In this document: one piece after another, positions 17,671 to 28,511 of the stretch | How the letters are laid out: each line of letters starts with the position of its first letter | Position numbering within the stretch: position 1 is the first letter of the stretch | DNA from: Toxonevra muliebris | Taxonomy: Eukaryota; Arthropoda; Insecta; Diptera; Pallopteridae | DNA length: 64,000 bases | Direction of reading: 5' to 3' | Assembly (NCBI GenBank): GCA_963691655.1 | Contig: OY829326.1 | Coordinates: forward strand, 70,301,235-70,365,234 | Notes under the pieces: generated by a model | What the model was told of the DNA's origin: nothing | Database searches by the model: none | What the model saw: only the letters and a program-made list of their open reading frames with translations | Program-made: the position numbers and the translations under genes

Positions 17671-18405
17671 ATGGGATTAAGGGAATGAGAATACAGTTCT
17701 GTTCTGGAAATTCGTTTTGTAGCATATCAGCTATCCTATCCTATCCTATGTGTATCACAAAACAAACTTCAAATATCGAAAAAAAACACAATGATGTGCG
17801 GAGTTGAAATATATTTTTTGTATATTGTTTCTATATGATGCTAATGGGGAATGAGAATACAGTTCTTTTTCCTGTTCTGATAATTTGTTCTGCAGCTAAT
17901 ATGTATCCTATCCTATGTGTATCACAAAACAAACTTCAAATATCAAAACGAAAAAAAAAAAAAAAAAAAACACAATGATGTGCGGAGTTAAAATATATTT
18001 TTTGTTATTTATGCTTTTTCTTTTTTCTGTTTGTCTGGATCTTATATGTGTATTACAAAACAAACTTCAGATATAAAAAAAACACAATGATGTGCGGGGT
18101 TAAAAAATATTTTTTGTTATTTATGCTTTCTCTTTTTTCTGTTTGCCTGGTTCTTATTCAAAGGTTTCATATAAATTATTATTGGTTCTTGCAATTCCCG
18201 TCTATTATTTTGTGAAAAATATATATATTTACTTATTAAAAAAACGGTTTAACATTCCCCTTGTGCCAGAACATACATATACAGTAGTAGGGACATTCCT
18301 CATTCCCCATTCCCCATTCCCCATTCCCCATTCCTCATTCCCCATTCCCCATTCCCCATTCCCCATTCCCCATTCCCCATTCCTCATTCCCCATTCCCCA
18401 TTCCC

Positions 18406-18459
18406 CTTGTGCCAGAACATACATATCCCTACTACTGTATATGTATGTTCTGGCACAAG
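18406..18459. repeat. Perfect hairpin in right TIR, copy 1
   Basis: 21-nt perfect arms (18406-18426, 18439-18459) around CCCTACTACTGT. Confidence 0.9.
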
Positions 18460-18504
18460 CCCCATTCCCCATTCCCCATTCCTCATTCCCCATTCCCCAT
18501 TCCC

Positions 18505-18558
18505 CTTGTGCCAGAACATACATATCCCTACTACTGTATATGTATGTTCTGGCACAAG
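18505..18558. repeat. Perfect hairpin in right TIR, copy 2
   Basis: Same hairpin as 18406-18459, with CCCCATT arrays on both sides. Confidence 0.9.
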
Positions 18559-18641
18559 CCCCATTCCCCATTCCCCATTCCTCATTCCCCATTCCCCATT
18601 CCCCATTCCCCTTGTGCCAGAACATACATATCCCTACTACT

Positions 18642-18647
18642 GTAACA
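18642..18647. repeat. Right target-site duplication GTAACA
   Basis: Directly follows the terminal CCCTACTACT and matches 2249-2254 exactly. Confidence 0.92.
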
Positions 18648-19754
18648 CAAAAAAAGGCATATCAATAAGTGCTTTATTTTATTTTTAAAAAATTTTTGCA
18701 CTATTTGAGTTTAACAGCTTTAAGTCGACTATAAAAAGTCGCTCACGGATTCCCCGGACAGGTCGTGAAGATTGTTTGAGAATTTATGGAGAGGTAGCAT
18801 GACTCCTTCCATACAAACGGAATGCTTGAAATGCTACTGACTCAGGCAATACAAACTATTGATCGCTTTCCTCATGATCGCCATAAGCGACCAAATTTAA
18901 ATTTGCTGTGAAAAGTTTTGTTTCATCTTCTTTTTATTGATATATATAAGAAATATTAATTTTTTCAGTTCAAAACAATGTAATCAGTTTAAAATGCAAA
19001 GCACAGTGAATTCTCGGAATTTTTAAGACTGCTTCAACTATTTGATCAAACTTTCTCCGTTACTAAACTGGTCTTTTTTAATTTCCAATTAAGTTTTATT
19101 ACGTTATTTAAGCGTTTATCAAAAAACCATTCATATAAACTCCATATTACCATAAATTTGAGTTTTTTATCTTTCGCTTCAAAATCATGACACTCGAATT
19201 ATATTGTAGTGATTTTGAAGAATTGTTTATTATTTTTAGCTGTGTTATTTAAAGCTTCTTATCAATGACATATATTATTCCGTATATTTTTCTACTAAAA
19301 AGAATGTTTCGAGTTATTTTTCAACTATCTGATTTAACATTTTGAGTACTAAATACCACTTATGTTATTCGATTACTTTCTATAAAAATAGCATAAATAT
19401 CAAACAAAATTAACATTATGATAAATGTTTCTCTAACTCTTTGGCTATGTTGTTCTCTTTATCTCTCTCTCTCACTTTGTTTATACTTTTTATTGCAAAC
19501 AAAAACCAAAAATATGCGAGTAAACGGTGAAAACAATCAGTGAGAAAACAAGTGACGCACACTAGTGTGAACACGACCTTAAGCATTAAACAGACAAATA
19601 TAGATATTAAAAAAAAAACAACAAACAGATAAAGTTTGTTTACATCATTTTCTCAAAAAGAACAAGGTAATTCAACAGCAATAATAACAACCAGCAAAAA
19701 GTAGCAGCGAGCAACAAGTGGCAAATGAGTAGAAGAATTCGGAAGTTATTTCAT
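18648..19754. other. AT-rich intergenic DNA right of the Polinton
   Basis: No ORF or recognisable element. A CTCTCTCTCTCAC microsatellite lies near 19460 and a CACACTAGTGTG palindrome near 19558. Upstream exons of the nuclease remnant at 1039-1228 were looked for here and not found. Confidence 0.5.
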
Positions 19755-20561
19755 TTAACTCTTTCATACCCAATGTTGCGTATATGCAACATTCATTTTT
19801 ATGTGGCACAAATAAGGTGTTTAACAAATTTTACTATTTATTCGGTACTGTTAGGAATTCTTCACGTTTTCTGATTGCCGAACATTTGCAATTTCTTGCT
19901 TAAGTCATTTTTTTTAGTGTTTTCTCTTTGAATATTTAGTAGGTTAGGTTAGGTTGGAGTGGCTGTCGAGAGACACACATAGGTCTGAACGGCCCATTGT
20001 GATACCACATAGTTGGACCTACAGTTTAACGCCGATTCCGAACGGCGGTGTGGCAATTTTTTTATCGGCTTGGTGGTTTTGCCATTACCAACCAATGTGT
20101 GTACTTGTACACTATCTTATAATTCTCATACACTTCATATTGATAGTGAATATAAGAAAGTAATGAATATTAACCACCAGACGAAGACGGGAATCGAACC
20201 CGAACCTCCCAGATGAAAATCTAGTGCACTATCCACTAGGCTATCGAGGTCGTCTTTAGTAAAATCTTTTGCATTATTTTTTGAGAAAAAATGCGTTTAA
20301 GTGTTACTAAGCTGAAATTTTCATTCTCAAATATGTTTATAAGAGATAAGAGAATATGAAAATTAAAAAATTTAAGGAATAGGATTATCCAGTGGTTGTC
20401 TACAGCTCCATAGCTACTTTTTTAACTTTTAATAAATGACAAACAAATCAATATAGAAGCATGAAATTTAATGTCAATATTGTGGAAGACCTAAGTAACC
20501 ATAATTTCGAAACAAAAGGTTTCTATAAAGCCCCATTAAAATTCGGGCGTTAAAGGGTTAA
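19755..20561. mobile_element. piggyBac-like MITE, copy 1 (carries a SINE)
   Basis: Bounded by TTAA at 19755-19758 and 20558-20561. The ends CTCTTTCATACCCAA and (inverted) CCCTTTAACGCCCGAA are imperfect inverted repeats of the CCCTTT type seen in piggyBac-like elements. A second copy at 47225-47739 aligns along its length except for the SINE at 19942-20254. No coding capacity. Confidence 0.75.
19942..20254 (-). mobile_element. tRNA-derived SINE (family A), full length
   Basis: Read on the minus strand it starts GACGACCTCGATAGCC. It has a box A match (TAGCCTAGTGG) and a box B match (GGTTCGATTCC), an unrelated body of about 240 bp, and an AACCTAACCTAACCTA tail. Flanking TTTAGTA (19935-19941 and 20255-20261) is the target duplication. 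The tRNA part cannot form a paired acceptor stem, so it is not a tRNA gene. The empty site is preserved in the second MITE copy at about 47.43 kb. Confidence 0.85.
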
Positions 20562-21722
20562 TATCATGAATAACTACACGGAAAAAAATTAATTTAAAAA
20601 TTTTTATTTTTTTTTCAAAATCTGGAAATTTTCGATTTAATTTAAATATGATTTTTTATTATCAAAAGTTATGAAACTTGTTGTATTGATTTGAAAAAAC
20701 TCGGTATTTTAAGAACGTTTATATAGGTTAAAAATAATTTAAACGAATCTTTGATCAATTACACTTATTGTGTAACAATAAATTCGTGGATTTTGAAAAA
20801 AAAATCATATAGCTAAATATATCCGTTCTTTCGAAAATAAGCCATCAAAAAAAATTGGAAAATATGTACTTAAGTTCATGAAGGTCAAAAACACCTTTCC
20901 TCTTATCTCAGAAAAGTAAAAATTACGCAAATTTAAATAAGATTTTTTAAGTTGTTTTGACCGGCAGTATCCCAAAATATTTATTGACGAGAAATATTTG
21001 CCTCGAAGGTAGTTTACTAAGTTTGCTTATGGTTAATTCGGTAAAAATGAAATTCTTATCTTTTTGGGTATGATTCTAAAAATAAATGCGATTTCCGTTA
21101 TTATGACCTAAAGCGTTATCGAATACTTTTTGATAAGAATATTTTGTTTTGAAGGTTGCTTGATTTTTCTAATTGTAATTCTAGTATAAATAGACAAATG
21201 TTCAAAAAACAAAACCTATGTGCTTGAAGTATTTACTTCCTGATATTGGTTTGATATTGGTTACAGGTGATTTTGATCTGGAAAAACTCAAAACACTTAC
21301 CGATGGGAATATTTTATTTGAACATTGTGTGTTGGCTTAAAACATCAATTTTTTATATAATTTTATAATAATTTTTTGTTTTTTTTTTTTTTTTAGTTTG
21401 CTAAACGTTGCAGATGATGAACAGTATAACTGTTCGAAATGCATACGATATTAAAAAATATAAATAAATTTTGACCAATAAAGATATTAAGTTATAACTT
21501 TAAGTCTAAATTTTTTTATTTTTTACAACTTTTGTAGTCAATAGAGGAATTTTGAAAATTTTATTTTATGTGACTTTCAACTAACAATTTGGTTCGACAT
21601 TCTTTTGAAAAATAATTTAAAAGTTTAGAAAATTAATTCGCCCAGTGTAGTGAATTGTAATACGTTAAACTGTTATTGAAAAAGTGTATGGAAGAGAGAT
21701 ATTTTTTAAATAATATAAATTT
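20562..21722. other. AT-rich non-coding DNA
   Basis: Poly-A/T runs and short frames only; no element recognised. Confidence 0.5.
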
Positions 21723-23022
21723 TAAGGCGAGTACAGACATAAACGATTTTGTCGTAGCGTTGCTGCAGCGTTTTCGGTACTACAAACTTTCAAATTTAGA
21801 AATCGCACATTACCTAAAACTGGTTTGATTTTGTAGCTCTGAATTCACAACAGTTGATTTGAACAGTGTTGAACAGTGAACAGTGATATAACAAAACCAA
21901 GTAACTACTTATTACTTGATTTTGTTGTTCTTTCTTTTTTTGGAATCTTGAGTCAAAAATCTATTAAGGATTTTTACTTATTTTCCGTTATCTATTTTCT
22001 AAGTACTATTTTTTTTAAACCAAAACTTAAATTGCATTAAAAAATATTAAAATGAGTTGCACAAAACCATAATTTCTCGCAATTTTCAAAAACAAGTTAC
22101 TTGGTTTTGTTATATCACGGGAAATTTGCATTTTTATTTATTTTTCTGCGGCAGAAGTTGTAAAAATATAAACTCCCGCAGGTTGAAAGCTAGCGCTTTT
22201 ATGTTTGGATCTAGAGAATTGTATTTCTATAGTATAGTAGAATATAAATAAATTTCTTGTTCTTTTTTATATGTTTTTCTTATATTTTTACACTTTTCGA
22301 GTGAAACATCATATAAACCACTACGTATATTTTCAATAAATTTTTCGTTCTCTTTCATTTTTTTTTTTGAACTGAATCTTCGGCGTGACAAAAAAAATTG
22401 TGTTCTTAATGTTCGAAAAACGCTTTGCGACAATAAAGCCCCATTTACAATGGAGCGAGAACGCGAGGCGATGTTCGAAAGCGTTACGTCGACAAATTTT
22501 CTTTCAATGTGTTTCAATGTGCGCATATACAATGAAGCGAGGCGAGCTCTCGTCTTGCCAGTGAATTTCGAAGATTAGAAAAAACCGAGACGCGATGTTG
22601 ATACATGTAGAGCTGCCAGATGTACTATATACTATTGAAATTAAATAAAATATAAAGTATATTAGTAGAAAACTGTGGAAAAACGGACTAACCCTTAGTG
22701 CAGCAATTATTAAACCAGTAAATAATCTTTTTTATTACATTTTCTTGAAAATAACAATAAATGATGGTAACTCTTAATAAAGTAAACACACTTTAAACAG
22801 CTGTTTCATATTAATCGCGCCTCGCTTAATTGTAAATTGAACAACGAGAATATTGACGAGTGCTCTCGTTTCCGAAATCGACTTCGAAACACGCCTCGCG
22901 TCCTCGCTCCATTGTAAATGGGGCTTAACTCGCTTGTATGAGACTATTCATATAACATAATCCATTGCGCTTTCACAATTTCTGTCGCAGCGACAAAATC
23001 GCTCATGTCTACGCATGCCTTT
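21723..23022. mobile_element. MITE-like element with long imperfect TIRs, containing a nested MITE
   Basis: Left end AAGGCGAGTACAGACATAAA plus CGATTTTGTCG matches, inverted, the right end (AAAGGCATGCGTAGACATGA plus GCGATTTTGTCG). No transposase is visible. Exact boundaries and target duplication are uncertain. Confidence 0.5.
22437..22925. mobile_element. Harbinger-like MITE (489 bp)
   Basis: Inverted ends AGCCCCATTTACAATGGAGC, continuing GAGNACGCGAGGCG, at 22437 and 22925. Both are flanked by TAA (22434-22436 and 22926-22928), a 3-bp duplication typical of PIF/Harbinger. Nested inside 21723-23022, thus younger. Confidence 0.7.
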
Positions 23023-23118
23023 ATGCATGTTTCATTTAGCCATCTAACTTATCCATACCTATATAATCAAAAAAGATTGTTAATGATCACGTTAGTACGC
23101 TGCTAAACTGCTCGAGTG

Positions 23119-25156
23119 ATGGTTCTGAATAAGGTTGTGTGTTCGTCTGTTTCTTTTGTATTAACAGCAATACTTGTTGCGGAGATAAATTGCAGAGAGC
23201 CAATACATATACCAGATATTGCAGATATAATACAAGAAACTCAACCTTTTGATATTGGGGATCGAGGTGAGAGAGAGAAAATTTTTAAATGAAATGCATA
23301 AAGTACAGTGACATACAGTGACTCACAAAAGTGTTCGGAAAAATTAAAAATTCTTGGGATACGGTAAACATTCATAAGTGCTGAAGAGTGTGAAAAATAA
23401 TAGCAAGAAAAGCTATAAATTTAGTGTATACAAAGGTGGATTTTTTTTTTGAAATAAAATATCTTCAGACTGCTTACACTGCTCGAAAGCTCCAAAAATT
23501 TTCTCCGAAGTTACAAAAAAAAATGTTATATTTCGAAAAAAAAAAAACATTTATAAATACAAACGTAACACAAAAATAATTTTTCAAACTTTATGATGTT
23601 AACTTACAGTTTTCATACCATTTCGCAGTATTTATAAATACTTTGAAACTACAGCCATCATATGTCACCAATTTAAATTATCAGATTTTAAAAGCACTGT
23701 AATCAAAGGTTTACACATTTGTGGTTGCGATGATGATGATGATGTTGATGACGACTAACTTTCTTTTTTTCACAAATATTTATTTAGTTTGCTAATCATT
23801 TTTCAATCTAGATAACATCGTAGAAATAAATAAAAAAGTGTGAATACTAATAGTAAGATATTAAAAATGCATTTGTTTAAAACAAAAATAAACAAAGCTT
23901 AAAAATATATAAGTAATTATTTACATTCACAATCAACTACAAATTTTTATTTTTATTTTTCTCCTCTTCTTTTAGCGCATCCCTGCTTAATTAATATTCA
24001 AAAAGATCTACCCAATACTTCTCAACCACTTTATCTTATACCGGGAACAACTGAAATTTGGCAGCCCGACCCCGAAGGTTATTTGCGAATAGAAAATGGT
24101 CGCACCATCGAACTCTTCTGTACCAAATCGTTCGCGAATTTTACCGAACAGACGATTGCGAAGAATAAACGAATGATAACGCCGACCTGTGTGAATGGCA
24201 ATATGTTCTTGATTAATGGTAAACAGTTGAAATTTCATGAAATAAGCTGTGTTCAGCCACCACGATTCACGGTTGAACCATTGGGTGTAAAGTGTGGCAC
24301 AAATGTAACAGCTCTAATGTATCGTGTCGGTTTCAACATAACGTCAAATCGTTTCATTGAAACGATGAGCATTTGCTTTGATCACACTATGTTACGTACA
24401 CACTACGTTAAGTATGTATTGCGGCCCGGGAACATACACTACCAGCGATCTGTGAAACGTGTGGATTTTAGCAAAGCGGGCTATTTCGGTGATATCGATA
24501 TGAAATTCCTATACTCGAAAAAAAATCAACAGAATATAGCGAATACACTGCTTGCTGACAGCTATTCCAAATATTTCAATGATAAGTCGGGTTTCTTGAC
24601 CCGCGGTCATTTGGCTGCCAGAGCAGATATGATTTACGCGAGTCTACAGCGTGCCTCATTCATTTTCCATAACGCGGCACCACAATGGCAAACATTCAAT
24701 GGTGGCCAATGGGCTACGCTCGAGGATCGGATGCGTAAATTGGTGGCAGGTGCGAAAATTGACGTGGATTGTTATACTGGGACTTTTGGTACTTTAGAGT
24801 TGCCTGCGCAGAATGGAAAGGTGAAACGTCAGTTGTATCTAACCTTCGATTTAAACAATAATGGTCTCATACCGGTGCCGAAATTTTTTTATCGAATCAT
24901 TGTCACTCGGGAAAGCGGTGTAAGGCGTGGTATTGCTGTAGTTGGCATCAATAATCCATATATTACTATACATGACATCAGTGTCGATTATCTTATCTGT
25001 GATGATATTCAAGAGCAAGTACCATATTTAAATTGGATACGTAATAACAACTTGAAGCAAGGTTACATGTACGTTTGCAAAGTGAGTCAGCTTGCTGCGG
25101 CTGTGGGACATTTGCCTGATCATTTAAGTAATATTAGTGAGCTCCTTGAAATTTAG
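23119..25156 (+). CDS. Secreted DNA/RNA non-specific nuclease (insect dsRNase-like), two exons
   Basis: Exon 1 (23119-23266) starts at ATG and encodes a signal peptide (VVCSSVSFVLTAILVAEINC). Exon 2 (23976-25156) joins in phase 1 to give 442 aa. The Endonuclease_NS catalytic region is present: TRGHLAARAD (His261), FHNAAPQWQ (Asn282), FNGGQW and LEDR (Glu299). The canonical DRGH is TRGH here. Several cysteines suggest a disulfide-bonded extracellular enzyme. The C-terminus DYLICDDI, LNWIR, GYMYVC is shared with the remnant at 1039-1228, and the N-terminal domain with the gene at 1-501. Insect relatives degrade nucleic acids, including dsRNA, in gut or haemolymph; the substrate here is inferred. 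AATAAA-like signals lie near 25290-25330. Confidence 0.9.
23267..23975 (+). other. Intron of the nuclease gene
   Basis: Donor CGAG|GTGAGAG at 23266/23267 and acceptor CTCTTCTTTTAG|CG at 23975/23976. It has a good pyrimidine tract and preserves the frame (GCG Ala, then HPCLINIQ). Contains a GATGATGATGATGATG microsatellite near 23730. Confidence 0.9.
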
Positions 25157-25490
25157 TGCCAATTATTGAAGTTGCTGTCAATTTATAGTTTGTAATTTAG
25201 AAAAATCTACTTAAAATCTCATAAATTATACATAATTATTTAAAATTAAATTGTATTAAACTAGTAAAATGATAAAATACTAAGTTTAAAAATAAATATA
25301 AACAAAACCCTATGAAATATAATTAAAAATAAATTACACCTAAAAAAATGTAAACAATTTATTAGCGAAACCTTGTGGTAAATGGCCATGTAATGCAGAA
25401 GATGTTTTATTGATTTATGGAAAGATACTTTTCAATTCCAAATTTCCATGAGTAAAAATCTATAATTCCTTTTTTATTTTTAATAAAGGA

Positions 25491-26345
25491 TGTAGCATTT
25501 TGCGAAAAAAAAACATTGGCTATGACCATAACCCTTGCAGGATGATCCCGTGATCACGAACTACCTAAAGAAACGGTTTTTAAATGACGATAACCACTGC
25601 CAGTATGATAAAAAAAAGACTTTTTGGTAGCAATTATGAATGAAATTAGATTGGATGCAATTTTCAAATCTATTGAGACAACGATTGGAAAAAATTTGAC
25701 AGCAATCAACCATTCCTATCATCAGCTACAAAAGTATTGTTAGCAAAATTCAAAAACTTCACAATGAGTGCAGAAGGCAATCTTATTTTGTTGATATCAG
25801 AAAAAAAAAATTGAGATTCAAAAATTGAAAAAAATCTAAATTTTCAAAATTTAAATGGTTACCGCGTGAGAATCACTTTCCCAATTTGGATCAAATATGG
25901 CTAAAAATTTACGGAATTTTATTTTCTTTTCAATTCTAAGAGGGCACTTTTTATGTTTTCCCTTACAAATATTAGAAAATGGTCGATTTATTCATACTTG
26001 CCACTAAAAAAATTCGTTTTTGCCATACTGGCAGTGGTTACCGTCATTTGAAAGGGTGTAAGCCTAAAAGTTCTAAGAGCAAATTTTTTTTTTTTTGTAA
26101 AGAGTTTTGTGTCTTATCTATTAAAAAAAAAAAAAAATTACAAAAATATGACAATATTTTATTGGGGTCTAAATCCAATACTAATTACAGCCGTTTCATT
26201 AAAATTTATATTCCCGTTCAATGTTTTTGGTACTTAGACCCTTTAGACTTACATCCCTTCGTTTGAAAACCGTTTCTTTGGTTAATTCGTGATCACGGCA
26301 TCATTCTACGAAGGTTATAGCCATAACCAGCTACAATTAGCTACA
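25491..26345. mobile_element. Fold-back MITE with long TIRs (~855 bp)
   Basis: The left arm (TGTAGC at 25491, then GGCTATGACCATAACC, CCGTGATCACGAA, AAAGAAACGGTTTT, TAACCACTGCCAGTATG) is repeated inverted and in the same order up to 26345. Insertions separate some blocks. The interior has no coding capacity. No clear target duplication. Confidence 0.7.
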
Positions 26346-28241
26346 ACCTAATATATATAGCTTAAAATCCGTCGTTAAATTATTGCAAATTCAAAATATT
26401 TCTGCTATCTAAACAACAAATATATGCTATATGCAATAAAAATTTGCATTTGCAAATGTACGAGATGTATTTCCATGACCCTTTCCATTGTCGTAAGTAA
26501 GACTGAAGTAAGGCTAATTGGTCTAAATTTTTCGTGTTTTGGAAATGAAATTTACTTTGACCGTTCTCCAGCTAAGTGGTACATAGTTAAATCTTATGCA
26601 TACCTTATAAAACACTCCCTGCCATTGCTCTATGGGAAAATTTATCACTTTTTCTGGCCAAAACCTAAAATTTAAATCTTCAAAAGAGCAATGCCTTTAA
26701 CTTTTTTGTAAAGTAGACACCCCAAACCCAACGGACTAGTACTTGTTTTGTTTTTAAAATATCTCTACGCTAAACGGCAGGCATATGAAATTAAGATTTT
26801 AATTGGAAATAAATTTTTTAAAAACAAATAAGCAAGTGTGCCTGAAAGAAAAAAGTTAATATTTCATAATGCATAAAAAAAACGGATGATACCACAAATC
26901 TTAAGAAAACTAAATTTTTGAGAAAATGCTAAATATTTGCATCGTGTTAGCAATAAATTCAGTTTTTTGCAATGACCTTACTTACTTTCATCACTTTTTT
27001 TCAGTAAACTTTGGGTAGGCCTACAAAAAAACGCACCATTTTGCACCACACGCGATATATTTTTTTTTGATTAAGCAATTAATTCTATATCTAAGTAAAC
27101 TAATTTGATCTGCATCTACTTGCATCTCTTTAAAAACCTAAAATTTTTCTAGACAAGCCGCACATAGAAAATAAAAAAATTATTATATGAAATATGGCAT
27201 TCCAAAATGTTTAAAAAAAGGCGAAAGATTCCGTTCTGTTCTACTATCTGTTAGAAAATGTTAACCAGAATCAAAAGTTTGACGTCCAAGACTTGCATTC
27301 GGATCGTCGGAGTCGGACTGTGAAAATATAAGAGATGCATTAGAAGTGTGCAAGCAAACTCATAATGAATGTAATTTATTGATTATTGCAGATAGTACAT
27401 CAGCTTGGAAGCAAGGTAATAAAGATTTGCAACTGTCTTGAAGAATTGTATTCAATACCCAAATCGAGCTTCTAAAATTAGAAAAGTACTGTTCACGAAA
27501 GATAAATTACCGACATCGCTTTCTTCTAATGGGGCCGTACCATTATTTTTGGATAATAATTTCGCAAAGCAACAGTATTAGAAATCAAAATAAAATTAAT
27601 ATCTTAATACTTTGCAGAGTTCGCTATTAGCATAGAGGAGCCGAGGAGCGGAATACTATTTTTATATACTTAATTCTCCGTATTGCGCTAATTTTTCAAT
27701 ATCTCAGTAGACCTAGTCGACACGAGAAAATAAATAACATTTTCGGAATCTGAGCAAAATTTCCCTATAGAAAGGTGTGTTATGAGGTTTTGGCCAGAAA
27801 ATGTGGGAATTTTACCCATAGTGCATTGGGCTGGTTTTAAGCTAATGAAAAAACTAGTTTTCTGGGTGTTTTTATGATTTGTTCACTTATTAAAGCAGTC
27901 CTGCATAAATTCGATTGATATGATTAGAAAAAATCTGTTGTACCGATCAGGCCTAAATTAATTTAAGGGCTTGCTCCACACAATAATGGCTATCGTTGGA
28001 ACTTGCCATATGATTAATCATCAATATTTAAACATTTTTTTAAAACATTTTATTTTCTAAAGATTAGTCGAAAACATACCATTTTTTTCATCGTAAATAA
28101 AAAATCCAATGGTAGCGGGAACTTTATATTTTCAGTATCGGCCTGGATATCTGGTTTCCAATGATCTAAGCATCAATAAGATTAAAACATAGATAGAAGA
28201 AGAATAGAATAGATCTTTATAAGTATTTGAATTACTTTGAA
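26346..28241. other. AT-rich intergenic DNA
   Basis: No convincing gene or element. Part of 27240-27480 has a less AT-rich, coding-like look, but it is broken by stops and was not recognised. Confidence 0.4.
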
Positions 28242-28511
28242 TTACAATAAATTATATTCATATTCAATACTATTTCTTTTATATCTACTTATATCACGTT
28301 CATATTTAGTATCTTCTGTAAGTCCTTTGTAGAAAAATGAGTTTTGACCTGATGTAGCATTTCGAAATTTAAGTTTAAATTCATTTCTATTTTTTACCTC
28401 GTAATTATGTAAATCTCTCACATACTCAATATTGTCCATCATGTATATCGGAGCTCTTCTATTTCTCAATTTAAATATCGCCATCAATGTATGTATTTGT
28501 GTAATATTCAA
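28242..28511 (-). pseudogene. C-terminal relic of a LINE reverse transcriptase ORF
   Basis: The frame reads RAPIYMMDNIEYVRDLHNYE, then VKNRNEFKL, SGQNSFFYKGL and YKRNSIEYEYNL. This is the pattern of the C-terminal tail after the RT domain in CR1/jockey-type LINEs (RDVHNYxTRNRNxF, QNSxFYKGL, FKRKLxxY; from memory). A short deletion appears after FYKGL. No other part of the ORF was found nearby. Confidence 0.5.

Larger units (their letters stand above)
2255..18641. mobile_element. Intact Polinton/Maverick (adintovirus-like) element, 16.4 kb
   Basis: The element starts AGTAGTAGGG and ends with its complement CCCTACTACT, flanked by identical 6-bp duplications. It has inverted repeats of about 2.1 kb and the full Polinton gene set: protein-primed DNA polymerase B, retroviral-type integrase, packaging ATPase, adenain-like protease, and major and minor capsid proteins. 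It also has a PLA2-domain protein and conserved accessory ORFs. No core gene has an unexplained stop or frameshift, and the outer inverted repeats are near-identical by eye. Both points suggest a recent insertion that may still be competent. A virion-forming (adintovirus) lifestyle is possible from the gene set but is an inference. Confidence 0.95.
16624..18641. repeat. Right terminal inverted repeat of the Polinton
   Basis: Inverted counterpart of 2255-4395. It carries two terminal hairpins plus arrays instead of three, one internal hairpin, and the same degenerate direct repeats. A longer A-run near 17947-17970 and scattered substitutions distinguish it from the left copy. Minus-strand frames at 16730-16957 and 17095-17319 mirror those of the left TIR and are not considered genes. 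Confidence 0.92.

Noticed and set aside
20180..20254. A functional tRNA gene on the minus strand
   Set aside because: Box A and B are good, but the acceptor arms do not pair and the sequence continues into a SINE body flanked by a target duplication.
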